In this document: positions 39,095 through 51,734 of the stretch, piece by piece | How the letters are laid out: every line of letters begins with the position of its first letter | How positions within the stretch are numbered: position 1 is the stretch's first letter | Assembly: GCF_014805685.1 (NCBI RefSeq) | Contig: NC_060884.1 | Span: 14,939,356 to 15,003,355, forward strand | Length of the DNA stretch: 64,000 nt | Direction: 5' to 3' | Origin: Silurus meridionalis | Taxonomy: Eukaryota > Chordata > Actinopteri > Siluriformes > Siluridae | Notes under the pieces: model-generated | The model's database searches: none | What the model was told of the DNA's origin: nothing | The model's input: the letters and a program-made list of their open reading frames with translations, nothing else | Position numbers and translations under genes: made by a program

Positions 39095-42000
39095 TTAAAT
39101 ATCCCTTGGGTTAAAATCGATCAAATTTGCAGCATTTGACCAAGCAGGATGTTGTGCTCCATCCATTTCTCCAGCTACATTATTACCCACAGTGAGGGTA
39201 TGGTTGATTCCACCAATATTAGCGTGGCAGTCAGGACACTTGCTTTGTTCCATGGCACCTCCACAATCTCCAATAGCATACACATGCCCATTAGGACACT
39301 TATACCAGTGTCCTTTTCGCAGAGCCATGGCATTTACAATCATCACCCTTTCCTCATTAGAAATCCCCAAACCATTGATTGGAAGTTTATTTTCCAGCTC
39401 TTTAAAAATCTCCTTCACTTTAAATTCATCATTTTCAGTAAAAGGTTGTGTCTCCTCCAGGATCTGTCTTGCCTGTGTCACCTTTGCATTGACTTTTACA
39501 TCCAGCACACTGTTTTTGGCCATACTGCAACGCACATTGAGATCAGCTAGATAGGAAAGCCTCTTCAGTTCACGTTCTATATCCTCAATCTGCTGATCGG
39601 AGAACCTCTGGAATCTGTCAAGCAGGAACTCGAGGCATTCGGTAATGCGTAGTGAAAATAAACCACCCATGGGAAAAGACATGTGATCCTTTTGCATCTT
39701 TAGCTTCCCAAGCCTCTCCAGGAACATTATCAAGTTCTCCTGGTACCAGAGGTCTAGAAGACTTCTGAAGCTGAAATTCTGTAGCTTTTGAGTGACCATC
39801 AAATGCTCTACAGGAAATTGTTCCATAAAGTTGTCCTGCTTTGTTAAAAGCAACTTGAGATTGTTTTGTTTATCCTGAATGTCAGACTCCAGACCATTGA
39901 TCTGTTCTTTCACCTTCTCAATTTCTCCCAGGCTGCGGTTAATATGGGCGCCATAGCGCACATTCTTACGGATGGGGGTTCGACACCTAGGACACACCTT
40001 CAACCGGATAGCACGCTGATCTTGATCAGCTCCCTCATCTTCATCCATGGCCATGTACCGGTCCATGCCAGAAGATTCAATGATATGCCTGCAGTCCTCT
40101 AACTGTATGAAGGAGGCATCTGGCTCATCTTCGTTACCAAAGAAGATCTCAATCACGTCATCACGATGACATATGCGGCACTTATCTGGGCAAGGGTCTC
40201 CACAAAGACCTATGCAAGGATGTCCACAGGGCAAGACATTTTTACATTTCTTTGAACATGGTGGACGGTCACATGGCTCGTGACAGAGTTTGCCACAGCT
40301 CTGGTGTGGACAATGCCACTCACAAGGTTCCATGCAAGGGACACAAGGCTCTCCACATTTCCTCATGCACACGCTGTGAACACAACGATTTTGACAAGGT
40401 AGGGTACACGGTGGGCAGGATTTTGGACAAGGCACATGGCACTTGTGTGAGCAGGGAAGGACATGCTGGCACTTATGTTTACAAGCTGTGTGAAAGCGAC
40501 CTTGATGGCATTTGTGGCAAGTCCCTGAGCAGGAATGTCCACATTTCAAAATTGCGTCACATGGGGTTCTACAGGGCGGCATATACTTCAAATTCCTCGA
40601 GGAGCTGCATGGTTCTTCCTGAGTATGCCCACATTTTAACGCCATAGGAACTAGTACATTGCAATTCACAGTGCATTCCTCACCACAGCTGGCCTGGCAT
40701 GGGTGTCCACATCTCAGTTTTTTCTGACAAGGAATCCTGCAGACAAATTCTTCTGGATCCTGATGACAGGGCATTTTTTGTTTGTGTAGGCATTTTGGAA
40801 CAACCTTCTCTAAACGTACTTCACATTTACCACACTCCTGGTAGCACTTTTTAGGACATTTGTGCCCAAGCTCACACAGCACTTTGGGGCAGGTTTTGGT
40901 ACACTTGTATTTCTTGTGGTCGGCATCATAAGGGTGGCACATGCGAATGCACACATGGCCACAGTCCAATCGGTACTCACAGGGCTTGCTGCACCCGCCT
41001 TCGGGGACATTTGAAAAGTCCTTGGAAGATGACACAAGGGTTTGTGTTCCTGGATGATTCTGACAGCTTAGTGTCAAAAAACGTCCTACCTGACCTTTCT
41101 CTCTCAGGGTGTGAAGTATGTTACTCCATAGCTTTACCTTACTGAGCATATCCATGTCTCCAAGGCAGTATAGTCCCTTCTTGGCACGAGAAAGTGCTAC
41201 ACAAACACGGTTTGGTATTTGCAAGAACCCAACCCGGCCCTCCGGATTACTGCGTACCAATGACAATATGACAATATCATTCTCCTCGCCTTGATACTTA
41301 TCAACCACGGCAACTTTGACCCCTGAAAACTCAGATGAGGGCATGAGATTGCGCAAACAGTAGAGCTGCCCGGTGTAGGTGGTGAGGATAGTAATCTGAG
41401 AGGGCTGGTAGTCCTGACGCAACAAGTATCGACAGAGTTCCACCACAAAATTGGCTTCGTGAACGTTCTGATGACTTCGTCCATCCTTTATTTCCACCTC
41501 ATGGGACTTGTGTTCAATGAAGAAAATGTTTGTAAGAATTCCCTAAAGGTGCAAACAAATGACAGGTTTAATTATAATCAAGCAAATGTTGAGTATTTGA
41601 TATTATGAAAGACATTTTTTAAATACAATCAGTTGCCAGTATATTGATTTCTAATATTAAAATATTAACGTAATAATTTACCTTGATATTTTCGTACTCC
41701 AGTACAGACTCATGGTTCTGAAGCTCAGAGTAGATATGAGGAGTCAAAAGACAGGCAATTTCCGGTCTCATACGATGCTGTATAAGTGTGTTTATAAAGA
41801 AAATTAAAAATGTAACATATTTATAATGATTCAGGTCTGGGATTTGAAAGATATCGAAAGATATTTGGGTTATAAAAATATTATAAAATATAATAAAGAA
41901 CACCATGTATGAAATTTAGTAGCTCACCTGGTAGTTAAGCCTGACAAAAGGAAATCCCACATTGACAAGTCTTTCAAACATAGACACCTCCAGGTTGAAG

Positions 42001-43149
42001 TTTTTGGCAAGTTCATACACTGTGGCACTTGGTCTCAGCTGTGAACAAAATCCAACAGTTTTGCCTGAGCATACACACCAATCGTATTTAATCAGCAACC
42101 TGTGGTTGCCTTATAAACTTATGAACATAATTTTTTTACAGTACAAGCAAAAACTAAAATGTAGATTGTATGCCATGCATATATTTTTATTTGTTAAGAA
42201 CGATTTGTGTTTCGTGAATATAAAAAAAATTACAAGATCCAATAAGACGCACCGTCTACATAATCAGCATCACATTTTTTTTCCCATCTGACCTCCTTGT
42301 TAGTGAATAGCTCTGATGTGTCGTATATGTCAATTGTACCTGTTGATGATCTCCAATTAGAATGAGGTGCTGGCAGTTTCGGCTGAGTGTGGTAATGGTG
42401 TGGGCCTCCAGCACTTCAGCTGCCTCCTCCACAATCACCAGCCGTGGCCCGAGCTCCTGCAGGACCTGTCGGTATTTGGCTGCCCCAGTGGTGGTCATGC
42501 CAATGACTTTGGCATGTTTGAGCACACACAGATCCTCACGGCGGCGGATTTCAGTAAGACGCTCTGCGGCATCCTGATAGACTCGTTCAGCCTGGAGGGC
42601 TTTCCCACGAAGGTCAATCTGATACCGCAACACCCAGAGGCTATCAAATGAGAGAGTGATTGAGTGAAGTAAACAGGGGAAAAGTCACTGAGATAAGGGC
42701 CAGGAAAAGAACAAAACAACAAATTGTTCAAATCCCTTAAGTTAATTTTTGACCTAAGACAATTATAAAGTTTAGTTTATATTCAATTCAATTTTGTACA
42801 GATTTTATGATTCGGTTCTCATACAAAGTCTGTATAATTATTTATAGGGTGCTTTGCTTTTGGTATACACAATAATTACCGGTAAAGTCTCCATCTGTCT
42901 TTAAGTTTAAGATGCCATACGTTCCACACTTGCCGCTCTTCTTCCTCACTCATGGCCTCACTCTTTTTCAACTCCTTCTGGACCATCTGCTTTATCTTCT
43001 TCTTCTGGTGACGCTGCATCTGAGTGCATAAATGAACACCCAGGCAAGAATTGATGTGTCAATGATTTTACACAGAAAAATTTTTTATACCACCCCATAT
43101 ACAGTATCTCACAAAAGTGAGTACACCCCTCACATTGCATACATTTTAA

Positions 43150-43229
<80 letters not shown>

Positions 43230-46200
43230 TAATACATATATGTAAATATATGAACAGCAAATAATTATAAAGGCTATAGCGGTAAAAAAGTGTGCAGACA
43301 CTGTTGAAAAATTACAAGTAAAAGGTTATAAGTCTGAGGCAGTGCAAAAGGTGATAATTAAGTACACCAAGTATTTGTATGCATATACAGCGGGTACAAT
43401 AAGTTTCGAACACGTCACTATTTTTGTCAGTAAATATATTTCTCAAGGTGCTATTGACATTTAATTTTTTACCAGATGTTGGTAATAACCCCTACAATTC
43501 AAATATACAAAGAAATCAAACCATACATGTCAATAAATAAAGTTCTGTGTAATAATGTGAAGTGACACAGGAAAAAAGTATTGAACAGATAAAAAAGGGA
43601 GGTGAAAAAAGGCAATGGAAAGCCAAGACACCAGCTGAAATCAATCAGTAATTAGAAATCAATTCTGCCCCTCGTCAGTGCAAATTAAAATCAGATGGTT
43701 CAGTCTCAACTGATGGCCTACATAAAGGTGTCCCATTACCAAGGTGTCACACAAGAAAACTTTTATGATCTCTCTCTAGACTTTCGCAACCATATTGCTT
43801 CAAAACATACTGATGGCTTTGGTTACAGAAGGATTTCTAAACTTGAAACTTGAGCACTGTTGGGGCCATAATCCGGAAGTGGAAAGAACATTTCACCATA
43901 AAGCGGCCATGACCAGGTGCTCCTCGCAAGATTTCTGACAGAGGAGTGAAAAAAGAATATCAGAAGAGTTGTCCAAGAGCCAAGGACCACTTGTGGAGAA
44001 CTTCAGAATAAGCTTGGAATTAGCAGGTAAAATTGTTTCAAAGAAAACAACAAGTATTGGACCGCCATGACATGCATGCTCACCACGCAAGACTACATTT
44101 CTGAAGAAAAAGCATGTAGAAGCTCGGTTAAAGTTTACTGCACAACATTTGGATGAGCCTGTGAAATACTGGGAGACCAAAATGTAACTCTTTGGATGCC
44201 ATAATACACACGATGTTCGGAGGACAAATGGCACTGCACATCACCACACCAACAGTGAAGTTTGGAGGGGGAACTGTTTTTCAGCATACAGTACTGGCAA
44301 ATGTATATAAGTGAAGGAAGAATGAATAGAAAAATGTACCGAGACATTCTTAATCAAAAATCTGCTGCGATCTTCCAGGATGATGAATATGATAAGAGGG
44401 TGGACTTTTGATCCCAAACACACAGCCAAGGAAACTCTAAATGGTGATGTGTTCAATACACCGCACACTGCAATAAGACGGTTTGTATGTTCGTTGGTCC
44501 AGAAGGAAGCCTCTTCTGAAGTTGGCTCACAAGAAAACAAGCAAACGGTCTGCTGAACACAACCTGTCCAAGAGCATGAATTACTGGAACCATGCCATGT
44601 GGTCTAATGAAACAAAAAAAAAAAGGTTTGGCTCAGATGGTATCCAGCATGTGTGGTGACACCCTGGTGAAAAGTACCAAGAAAACTGTGTCTTGCCTAC
44701 AATAAAGCATGGTGGTGGTAGCATCATGGTCTGGGGCTGCATGTGTGCTGTTGGTACCGGGGCGCTGTGGTTCATTGAGGGAAGCATAGATTCCAACATC
44801 TACTTTGACATTCTGAAGCAGAACATGATGCCCTCCCTTCAGAAACTGGGCCGAACGTCGGATTTCCAACATAACAATGACCCCAAACACACCTCCAAGA
44901 TTACAAATGTCTTGCTGAGGAAGCTGAAGGTGAAGATTATGGAGTGGCCAAGTATGTCTTCAGACCCCTTTAGAACCCTTTTGAGCACCTGTGGGCATCC
45001 TCAAGCAGAAGGTGGAGAAGCACCATGTGTCTAATATCCAGCAAGTGGAAGAGGATCCCAGCAACAACCTGAGCAGATCTGGTGAATTCAATGCTCAGGA
45101 GGATTAAGACAGTGCCAGATAACAGTGGTGCTCACACAAAATATTGACACTTTGGACACAATTTTAACATGTTCACTTAGGGTTTACTCACTTTTGTTGC
45201 CAGATATTTTGACAATAATGGCTGTATGTTCAGTTATTTTTAAAAGAAAGTAAAACTCTACTGCTTTACAAGCTGCACACTGACTAAAATATATTCAAGT
45301 TTCATTTCTATAGTATTGTCCCTTAAGTACATATAATAAAAAATATTGCTGAAATGTGAGGGGTGTACTTACTTTCGTGAAATACTAGTATATCCAATAG
45401 TCATAAATGGTAAAGATGCATTTACAACATGTTGCATTTATAATACTTAATAATGCCTATCATAGGCTTTAAGAAATAGTTAAGGTAACATCATAATGTC
45501 AGATTACATTAGGTTCATATAAGATATGAGATATTCTATTCTATTCTATTCTATTCTATTGAAGCTACAATCCACTGTAACATAGGCTCTGCACTATAGC
45601 TTATGTTATTGTTAATATAATTGTTATATTATATATATATATATATACAATAATGTTAAAATGCATTATAACATTATTGCTTGTGATTCTTAAGACAATT
45701 ATACTGGTTTTAATGGTAGTAAAAAGTGCTATGTAATTACAAGTTCTATGCGCAAGTATATATCTTTTAATTGCATTATGAAAGGTAATACCAAGTATAA
45801 GATAACATTATACAGTAGATATACTAGATTATAAATTAGAAATGTATTTACAATGGCTACAGAATTGACTGCAAAAACTGCAAATACAAAACCATTTGAG
45901 TTTCTGATAATAACAATAAGTTAAATTGAGTTAAAATAAACTACACTTGCTATAATTATCATTATGACTGTTCCAGAAAAATCTTACCTGCCACATTTCT
46001 TGATCAGCTTGACCATGTGCTTGTTCCTGTCCCTGTGAAGGCTGTTCATTAGCCTCATGTAGGTTCACGGCCAGCATGATCTCAGATAGTTCTGTTATGG
46101 TCTCCTCCTGTCTCTTGCGTTCACGGCCATCTCGGTCCTTAGGGTCTGAATCCTCCAGGATTCTTTCAGCCTCAATTAGAGCTGCCTCTTCATCTATTTC

Positions 46201-49200
46201 CAACAGCTCCTCGTCCTCTCCTGGGTCCCCCTCATCATTTTCTGCTGAGGATAGAGAGGGTGTTGGTATGAAATGAAAATTGGAAAAAGGAAGATAAATT
46301 AGCAAGCAAATCTCCTGAAATATGAACATGTTAATATCATATTTTGATGCATTTAGTTTTTATTAGACATAAGTATTTATGAAAATGGATTGCAGATTAC
46401 AGCAATGTTTATTATGCATTATGAAATAGTAAGCTTTGCTTGAAACGTAATGATACCAAAGAGAGTTTGACACTTTAAAAATTCATTTTGAATGTTTATT
46501 GCTCTATATCTATGAATTACTGCAAACTACTGATATGTTTACTACTTTAAACATATTATCCTATATTTATAATAATTAATACCAATTCGGGTGTAAATAA
46601 AATTTCATAATTACTGCAGCTTTCATTTTTTTTTATTTTTTAGCATTTTCTTAGTTTACAATTATTTTCCCCAGTTTTAACTCAGGAACTGCAGGGAGCA
46701 GATAAAACAGGAATGAAAATATATTATAGTTGTAAATACATTTTAATTATATTTATATTTAATTAAATTAATTATAGTTGCAAATACTTTTTATGGTCCT
46801 TTCTGTAATCAGAGAGCATAAAAAAAAAAAGATTAACATAATGAACCTTTTTTTTACCTGCCTCACCACTGTTAGTTTGCTGCTGAAACGCCCCAAGGCA
46901 AAGCCATTCCATGACCATTGACTGCTTCTTTCCAACAAGTGCAAATCCACCCAGCATCTCAGGCTAACACACACAAGCAAGCAAGCAACATAATTATACT
47001 ACTACATAATACTAATATTAATAATAACAACAATAATAATACATATTTCCATTAATAATGCTTAAATACATATAATAATAATAATTGAACCCAATTTACA
47101 CATACAAATCAAAGCTTTTTTAACTGACCTGCTGATTCAGACTGAACCAATGGTCATCAGATATGTACTTTTGCAGAAACTGCTCATTAATTACTCCACG
47201 TAGACTGCACTCGAGGTAACTTGACTGTTTCTTTATATGGTTTTGTGCTTCCTGCATCTCCTTGTGGATCTGTGGAATATTAAAACGCACTTGAACTATG
47301 GGAAGAAATTGGAAGTCCTAAAATTGACAGAAGTTGCTCTACTACTACAGAACAAGTTTTAAATTAAAAATCTATATCATAAAATATAGATAAAAAATCA
47401 TTGTGTATTATAAATACTGCATCTATTTCCTCACTTCGAAACCACTTTTAAAGGTATTCCAAAATGCTTAATATGAAAAAAAAACCTATGTGAAACCTCA
47501 TAATATGCTTTTCTGAGATGTGCTGGCAGGTCTTTGCGAAAGTTTGATTCTCTGGTCAGCTCCCGCAGAGAGAAGCGCTTAAGGATCTCACTGTTACTGC
47601 GGCCACCAACCCTCACAATGCCCTTCTCCAAGAAACTGTGTATACCTGAGATAAACACAGCACGACTGCATTATTGCAAAACGATACATGATCTTATTTA
47701 CTGCATATAAAACCAGTATTATCTGATCTTCACCATGAAAGAAATGTGTGGTATATAATTAGCCTTAAATAACAGCATGCATGGATATATTTTTATTTTA
47801 TCTGAATTATAATTCTGCTAAAATCTCACACATATGTGAGAAGTATTATTACAAACAAACAAACAAAAAATAAGCAGTGTATTTGCCATATATTACCTTC
47901 CAGAAACTGGTCTAGGGCATGATTGGTATAACAAACCACCAGCATAGGAGAATTAGCAGACCACACATTACTGTTCTGCAACAGAGCCTTGGCAATTTTT
48001 AGCCCCACATATGTCTTCCCTGCAAAACATTAAAATAAAAAAAAGGGGGAAAAAAAAGGAAATTATGTTTATCAGCAATTTTCTTTCTTCTGGTGCAAGG
48101 TTGATTGACAGCACCATGAACATTTTACTCTACTGAGACCCACCTGAAGGTTTTAAGAAGCTAGATCAAGATTGCATACTTCAAGTTAAACTTCAGGAAG
48201 TAGTAGCTCTACTAGGAAGAAGGTTAGCTATACATTGACGTAAATTTAATTAAAATCTTAACTTCTCTACCTGTGCCTGGTGGACCTTGTACGATGGCCA
48301 GCTCCTTGGTGAGAGCCAGTTTAAGGGCTTGGAGTTGGCTTTCATCAAGGCCTAGTTGCTCCTCAGTTGGCCAAGCATCAGCGTTGAGGAGGTTAAATGG
48401 TTTTATACTGTCCTTATTATCCTCTGCAGCGATGCAGGCCAAATCATAACTTTTCTCAATTGTCCTGAGGTATGCTGGTGGGTGGACATCTGGGTTACAT
48501 TCTACAATGTATCTAAAAGGCAAAAATGAGACAATTAACAGATGTGTTATTTGAGGGTGGAAGTAGTATAGTAGTATTTTGGAGATTAGTATTCTGCAAT
48601 GTTCTCTGACAGACCCACAACAACTCTAACTTAATTGGTTCTTGTTGATTATAAAAAAGCTGTTGTATCAATTAGTTGTATCAATTAGATTAGTAGACTA
48701 AATGCCAGAAATGTCAATGGTTAACATATTTACCGTATTTCTCTGACTATAAGCCGCTACTTTTTTTCCATGCATTGAACCCCACAGCTTAAACAACGAA
48801 GCGGCTAATATATGTTTTTTTCCTGGGTTTTTCCCGGTTTCACAAGCTTCAAGACAAAAAAACTGAGCCCCATAACATTAGACCAATGAAATTGCCGAAC
48901 GGGTTCAGGTGAACCAATGAAATTCTTTATATTATATCGGGTGCGCTCCCACTGAATCGGGCCGCACCACATCATAAATATTGATGAGGTTCCTCTGAAG
49001 TTTGACCTGCCGCTCACTCGGACTGTCAACAGGAAATGCGAATCATTCGTCACGCTGAAAACAACTGGGCATGAAAAAACACACTTCACCTGTGTTCTGA
49101 GCTGCACGGCATCGGTGTTGATTTTTAAACGCACGACGAAGCCAAAAGAAAAACTCCCGAGAGAAATTGTTGTGAAAGGAAGGAGGAAGACAGTGAACAA

Positions 49201-51706
49201 TGACTTTCTTGGTAGGCTACTGTTTAGATACAAGCCGTGTTACAGACACTGTATTTAATTAAAGCCTGTGTAAAGTTCATTAGTTTCAAGGTAGACACCT
49301 GCGGCTTATAGACAGGTGCGGCATATTTATGTAAAAAAAAAAATCTTTGTAAAATTCAGGCTTATATTTGCGCTTTATAGTCCGGAAATTACGGTAAACA
49401 ATTTTTGTGAAACTGTAGAAATCAAAGTTCACTTTCATACTTTTGACTATGTAATTCGCAGCAACTATTACTGAACACATGGCAGTGCATACAATCTCAA
49501 AAAAAGTGATTCTGCAATAACTGATTAGAAAGGAATTATCTTATAAATAAAGAAGAAAGCCACAGGTCAATACCATACTCATTAAGTTAATTCACATTGT
49601 ATACCTCTGGAAGGGGAGCTCATCCTCTTCTTGTTCCTGAAGCCCCTCCAGGACATAGCGGTAGGCCTCGAAGTAGGCAGTGGTCTCAACCATCAGGAAG
49701 GAATGAGAGGCCTGGATGGTGGCCAGTTGAGCTCGACTGTTTCTAGAGAAACTTAGCTGCACCTGGCCTTTTCTCAGGTCTTTGGGGTCACGGTCAGATA
49801 CCGTAGCAAAGAGGAACGTTTTGAAATTGTCCATAGACAAGCAGACCAGAGACCCATACAGCAACCGTTTGGAATTCTCCCAACGAACAAACTGTGAATT
49901 AGTAAAAAAAGCAAACCTGTTATCTTCAGTAACTTCTCTGTAAATTGTATAAAGCTAACTTAAAACTGATATGTTCCTAGTTTGTTTGTTTTGTTTATAT
50001 GAATTGCCATTTATTAAAGTTAAAAAAAAATTATTATTGTCTGACCTCAAGAGGCTGTGGGTCAAATTGCACTCTGTAGGCGGTGCCTGTAGAAGTGCAA
50101 AGAGGCATGACCAATCGAGTGTCAAAGTAGACCCTGATGTCATCAAAGTGTCTCTTTCTTAGTGGCTCATCATGCTGGCTTTTGAGCAAGTCCCTGATAC
50201 CATCACGTAATGGCCTTACAAAGTCCTCTCTCAGAAGCCTAAAATGTGTATCCAGATAGATATTGACACTGGGGTAACTTTGTGACATGATGTTAGCCCG
50301 CAGAAAAGGTTTCTTTTCCTGGTGGAACTCTTCAGGAGTTGGGTAGATAGTCATGTATCTGAAGTCTTCTTCTGCTTCGGGAGTATTATCATTGCCGATA
50401 AGAATGGTGTAATTGTCTGATCTTAATGTCCCATCTCTTGCTTTCTCTTGGAGATGATCTGCCATACCTTGGACCTTCTCCAGATCCTCATCAATCGTGT
50501 TTCGAATGTCTACACCAGAAGCACGCAGTTGGTTGATCACTGGTTTCAAGAGAGCCAACAACATTGAGATGGAACGGATAGAGCTGGATGGAAACATGCT
50601 GAGTACACCAGACAGGAGATTTATAATGTTGTCCAGGTGCTGTGGATACTGTTGTCTCCGAGCAGGGACATGATCAGACATCATTCCGGCCAGATAGTGA
50701 GGAAGCACAGTTTGGAAGAAGCCAGAGTCCTTCACCTCCTGAGCTAAATGAAGCACTATTCTGCGATCATTCTTAGACTGAAAAGCTTTACAGAGAACTT
50801 GGCAAAGCAGCTGTATAAGGCCCTGCTGCATGATCGTGTCCCTCAGCAAAAGTTTCAGACCCGCATTAGAGGAGAGCGTAATGGCCACCACAGATGCATC
50901 TTTCTCTAGCAGCTCCTCCAGTGCATGGTATCCAAGTCTACGTACCTCAGGGATACCATCTCTGCTGTTCCCTCTTCCATGGCCTCCTCTTCCTCTTTGC
51001 CCATATCCTCCACCTCTTTCTCCTCTTTGAGCACTTTCCACTCTACCTCTTTCCCTTGATGCATCCAACCTGGTGTCTTTTCTCCTCTCACCTCCACCTC
51101 CACCTGCACCAACTCCTCTTCTGTCACCTCCACCTGGTCCACCTCTTGCTCCTCCTCTTCTGTCACCACCTCCTCCATCTCCTCTTCTGTCACCACCTCC
51201 TCCATCTCCTCTTCTGTCACCTCCTCCTCCACCTCCTCTTCTGTCACCTCCTCCTCCACCTTCTCTTCTGTCACCTCCTCCTCTTCTGTCACCTCCTCCT
51301 CTTCTGTCACCTCCTCCTCCACCTCCTCTTCTCTCACCTCCTCCTACACTTAAACTTCTACCACCCATACTTGGTCCACCGCCTGCACATCCTCTTATAT
51401 CTTCTCCACCTGGTGCTCCTCTTCTGGCACTTCCAGCTCGTCCAGCTCGTCCTCCTCCTGAACCTCCTCTTCTGTAATCTCTTAATCTACCACTTAAAGA
51501 ACCGCGCTCTTGATCTGCACAAAAAATAAATAAATTAATTAATAAATATCTTCTTTTATTTATTTAAATATTAAAAGCAAATTACTGGTCTTAACACACG
51601 AAGAACAAAAATAGTGGTATTACAGGAGCCAAAAAAGAATAAGATGAAAGAAATCAGGACCTCGTCTTTGCTGTGCTTGTGGCCTGTTTTGGATTTCCTC
51701 CTCCAT
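39095..51706 (-). CDS. znfx1: NFX1-type zinc finger-containing protein 1 (ZNFX1), complete, 14 coding exons
   Basis: ZNFX1 is an interferon-induced SF1 RNA helicase that binds dsRNA; in mammals it acts in antiviral signalling at mitochondria, and its worm orthologue acts in germ-granule RNA inheritance. Coding exons: 51706-51661, 51514-50046, 49891-49605, 48512-48271, 48019-47897, 47645-47497, 47269-47129, 46963-46858, 46244-45988, 43019-42880, 42640-42340, 42038-41928, 41777-41682, 41542-39095. All junctions are GT/AG and in phase, giving 1971 aa (human about 1918). Order: RGG-rich tract (about 65-200), helical region, Walker A GPPGTGK (about 676-682), motif II VEEAAEV (about 1057), GDHQQLRPS, QHRMRPE, DKYQGEEND (about 1237), VALSRAKKG (about 1271), NF-X1 zinc fingers (about 1340-1625), coiled coil, RZ-type zinc finger GHWYKCPNGH (1900-1939). 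The start ATG sits in AACCATGG, a strong Kozak context. Confidence 0.97.
43150..43229. repeat. (GATA)n microsatellite
   Basis: About 20 tetranucleotide units inside the left arm of the outer Tc1 element. Confidence 0.97.
43388..44450 (+). mobile_element. Second Tc1-like element nested inside the first
   Basis: It begins with CAGCGGGTACAATAAGTTTC, the terminal repeat of a different fish Tc1 family. The body follows that family through the transposase N-terminal DNA-binding region (43880-44140: 'gtgctcctcgcaagatttct', 'agccaaggaccacttgtgga') to 'gatcccaaacacacagccaa' (about 44410). Then a short GTGATGTGTTCAATA at about 44443 resembles its right end, so it is internally deleted. Stops and frameshifts make it inactive. 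Confidence 0.78.
45534..45560. repeat. (TTCTA)n short tandem repeat
   Basis: About five pentanucleotide units in a znfx1 intron. Confidence 0.85.
48733..49394 (+). mobile_element. Pogo/Tigger-type deletion derivative, copy 1 (znfx1 intron)
   Basis: 662 bp with inverted ends (CCGTATTTCTCTGACTATAA left; complement of CCGTAATTTCCGGACTATAA right) and TA on both sides. Inside, on the plus strand, is a transposase fragment starting at about 48984: [17 protein letters not shown], then [15 protein letters not shown], the region leading from the first DDE aspartate, and [16 protein letters not shown] related copy of opposite orientation is at 58438-59068. Confidence 0.85.
50960..51370 (-). repeat. 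znfx1: GDRRGGGGG-coding repeat tract inside znfx1
   Basis: Within the large second coding exon, tandem units coding for G-D-R-R-G followed by glycines run over about residues 75-158, then a less regular RGG-rich part (RGERGGGYGQRGRGGHGRG) to about residue 200. At the DNA level it is a purine-rich minisatellite with 15-33 bp units; the opposite strand gives a spurious long Pro/Leu/His frame. Confidence 0.9.
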
Positions 51707-51734
51707 GGTTCAATAGAGCTGTCAAGTCCTCGAG
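51661..51734 (-). other. znfx1: znfx1 exon 2 with start codon
   Basis: Acceptor AG at 51736-51735, 28 nt of 5' UTR, ATG at 51706, then 46 coding nt to donor GT at 51660. The first residues read MEEEIQNRPQAQQRR, joining in phase to DQERG in the next exon. Confidence 0.85.

Larger units (their letters stand above)
43102..45388 (+). mobile_element. Tc1-like transposon (outer element) in a znfx1 intron
   Basis: Inverted ends CAGTATCTCACAAAAGTGAG (left) and the near complement at 45354-45388, each followed by TA (43100-43101; 45389-45390). The 3' half from about 44440 carries broken plus-strand transposase with the GGGSIMVWGC motif region (44711-44740) and 'aacaatgaccccaaacacac', the N-D-P-K-H-T signature (about 44873). 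Its 5' half is replaced by a second Tc1 family at 43388-44440 and by a GATA repeat. It fills most of the intron between coding exons 9 and 10. Confidence 0.83.

Noticed and set aside
40252..40647. Plus-strand open frame of 131 codons
   Set aside because: Antisense shadow of the Cys-rich NF-X1 finger exon of znfx1.
44693..45034. Tc1 transposase open frame of 113 codons as a gene
   Set aside because: A fragment of a nested, frameshifted element; kept as a mobile element only.
50894..51529. Plus-strand open frame of 211 codons rich in Leu/His/Pro
   Set aside because: It is the antisense shadow of the RGG repeat in the large znfx1 coding exon; repeat structure keeps all frames open.
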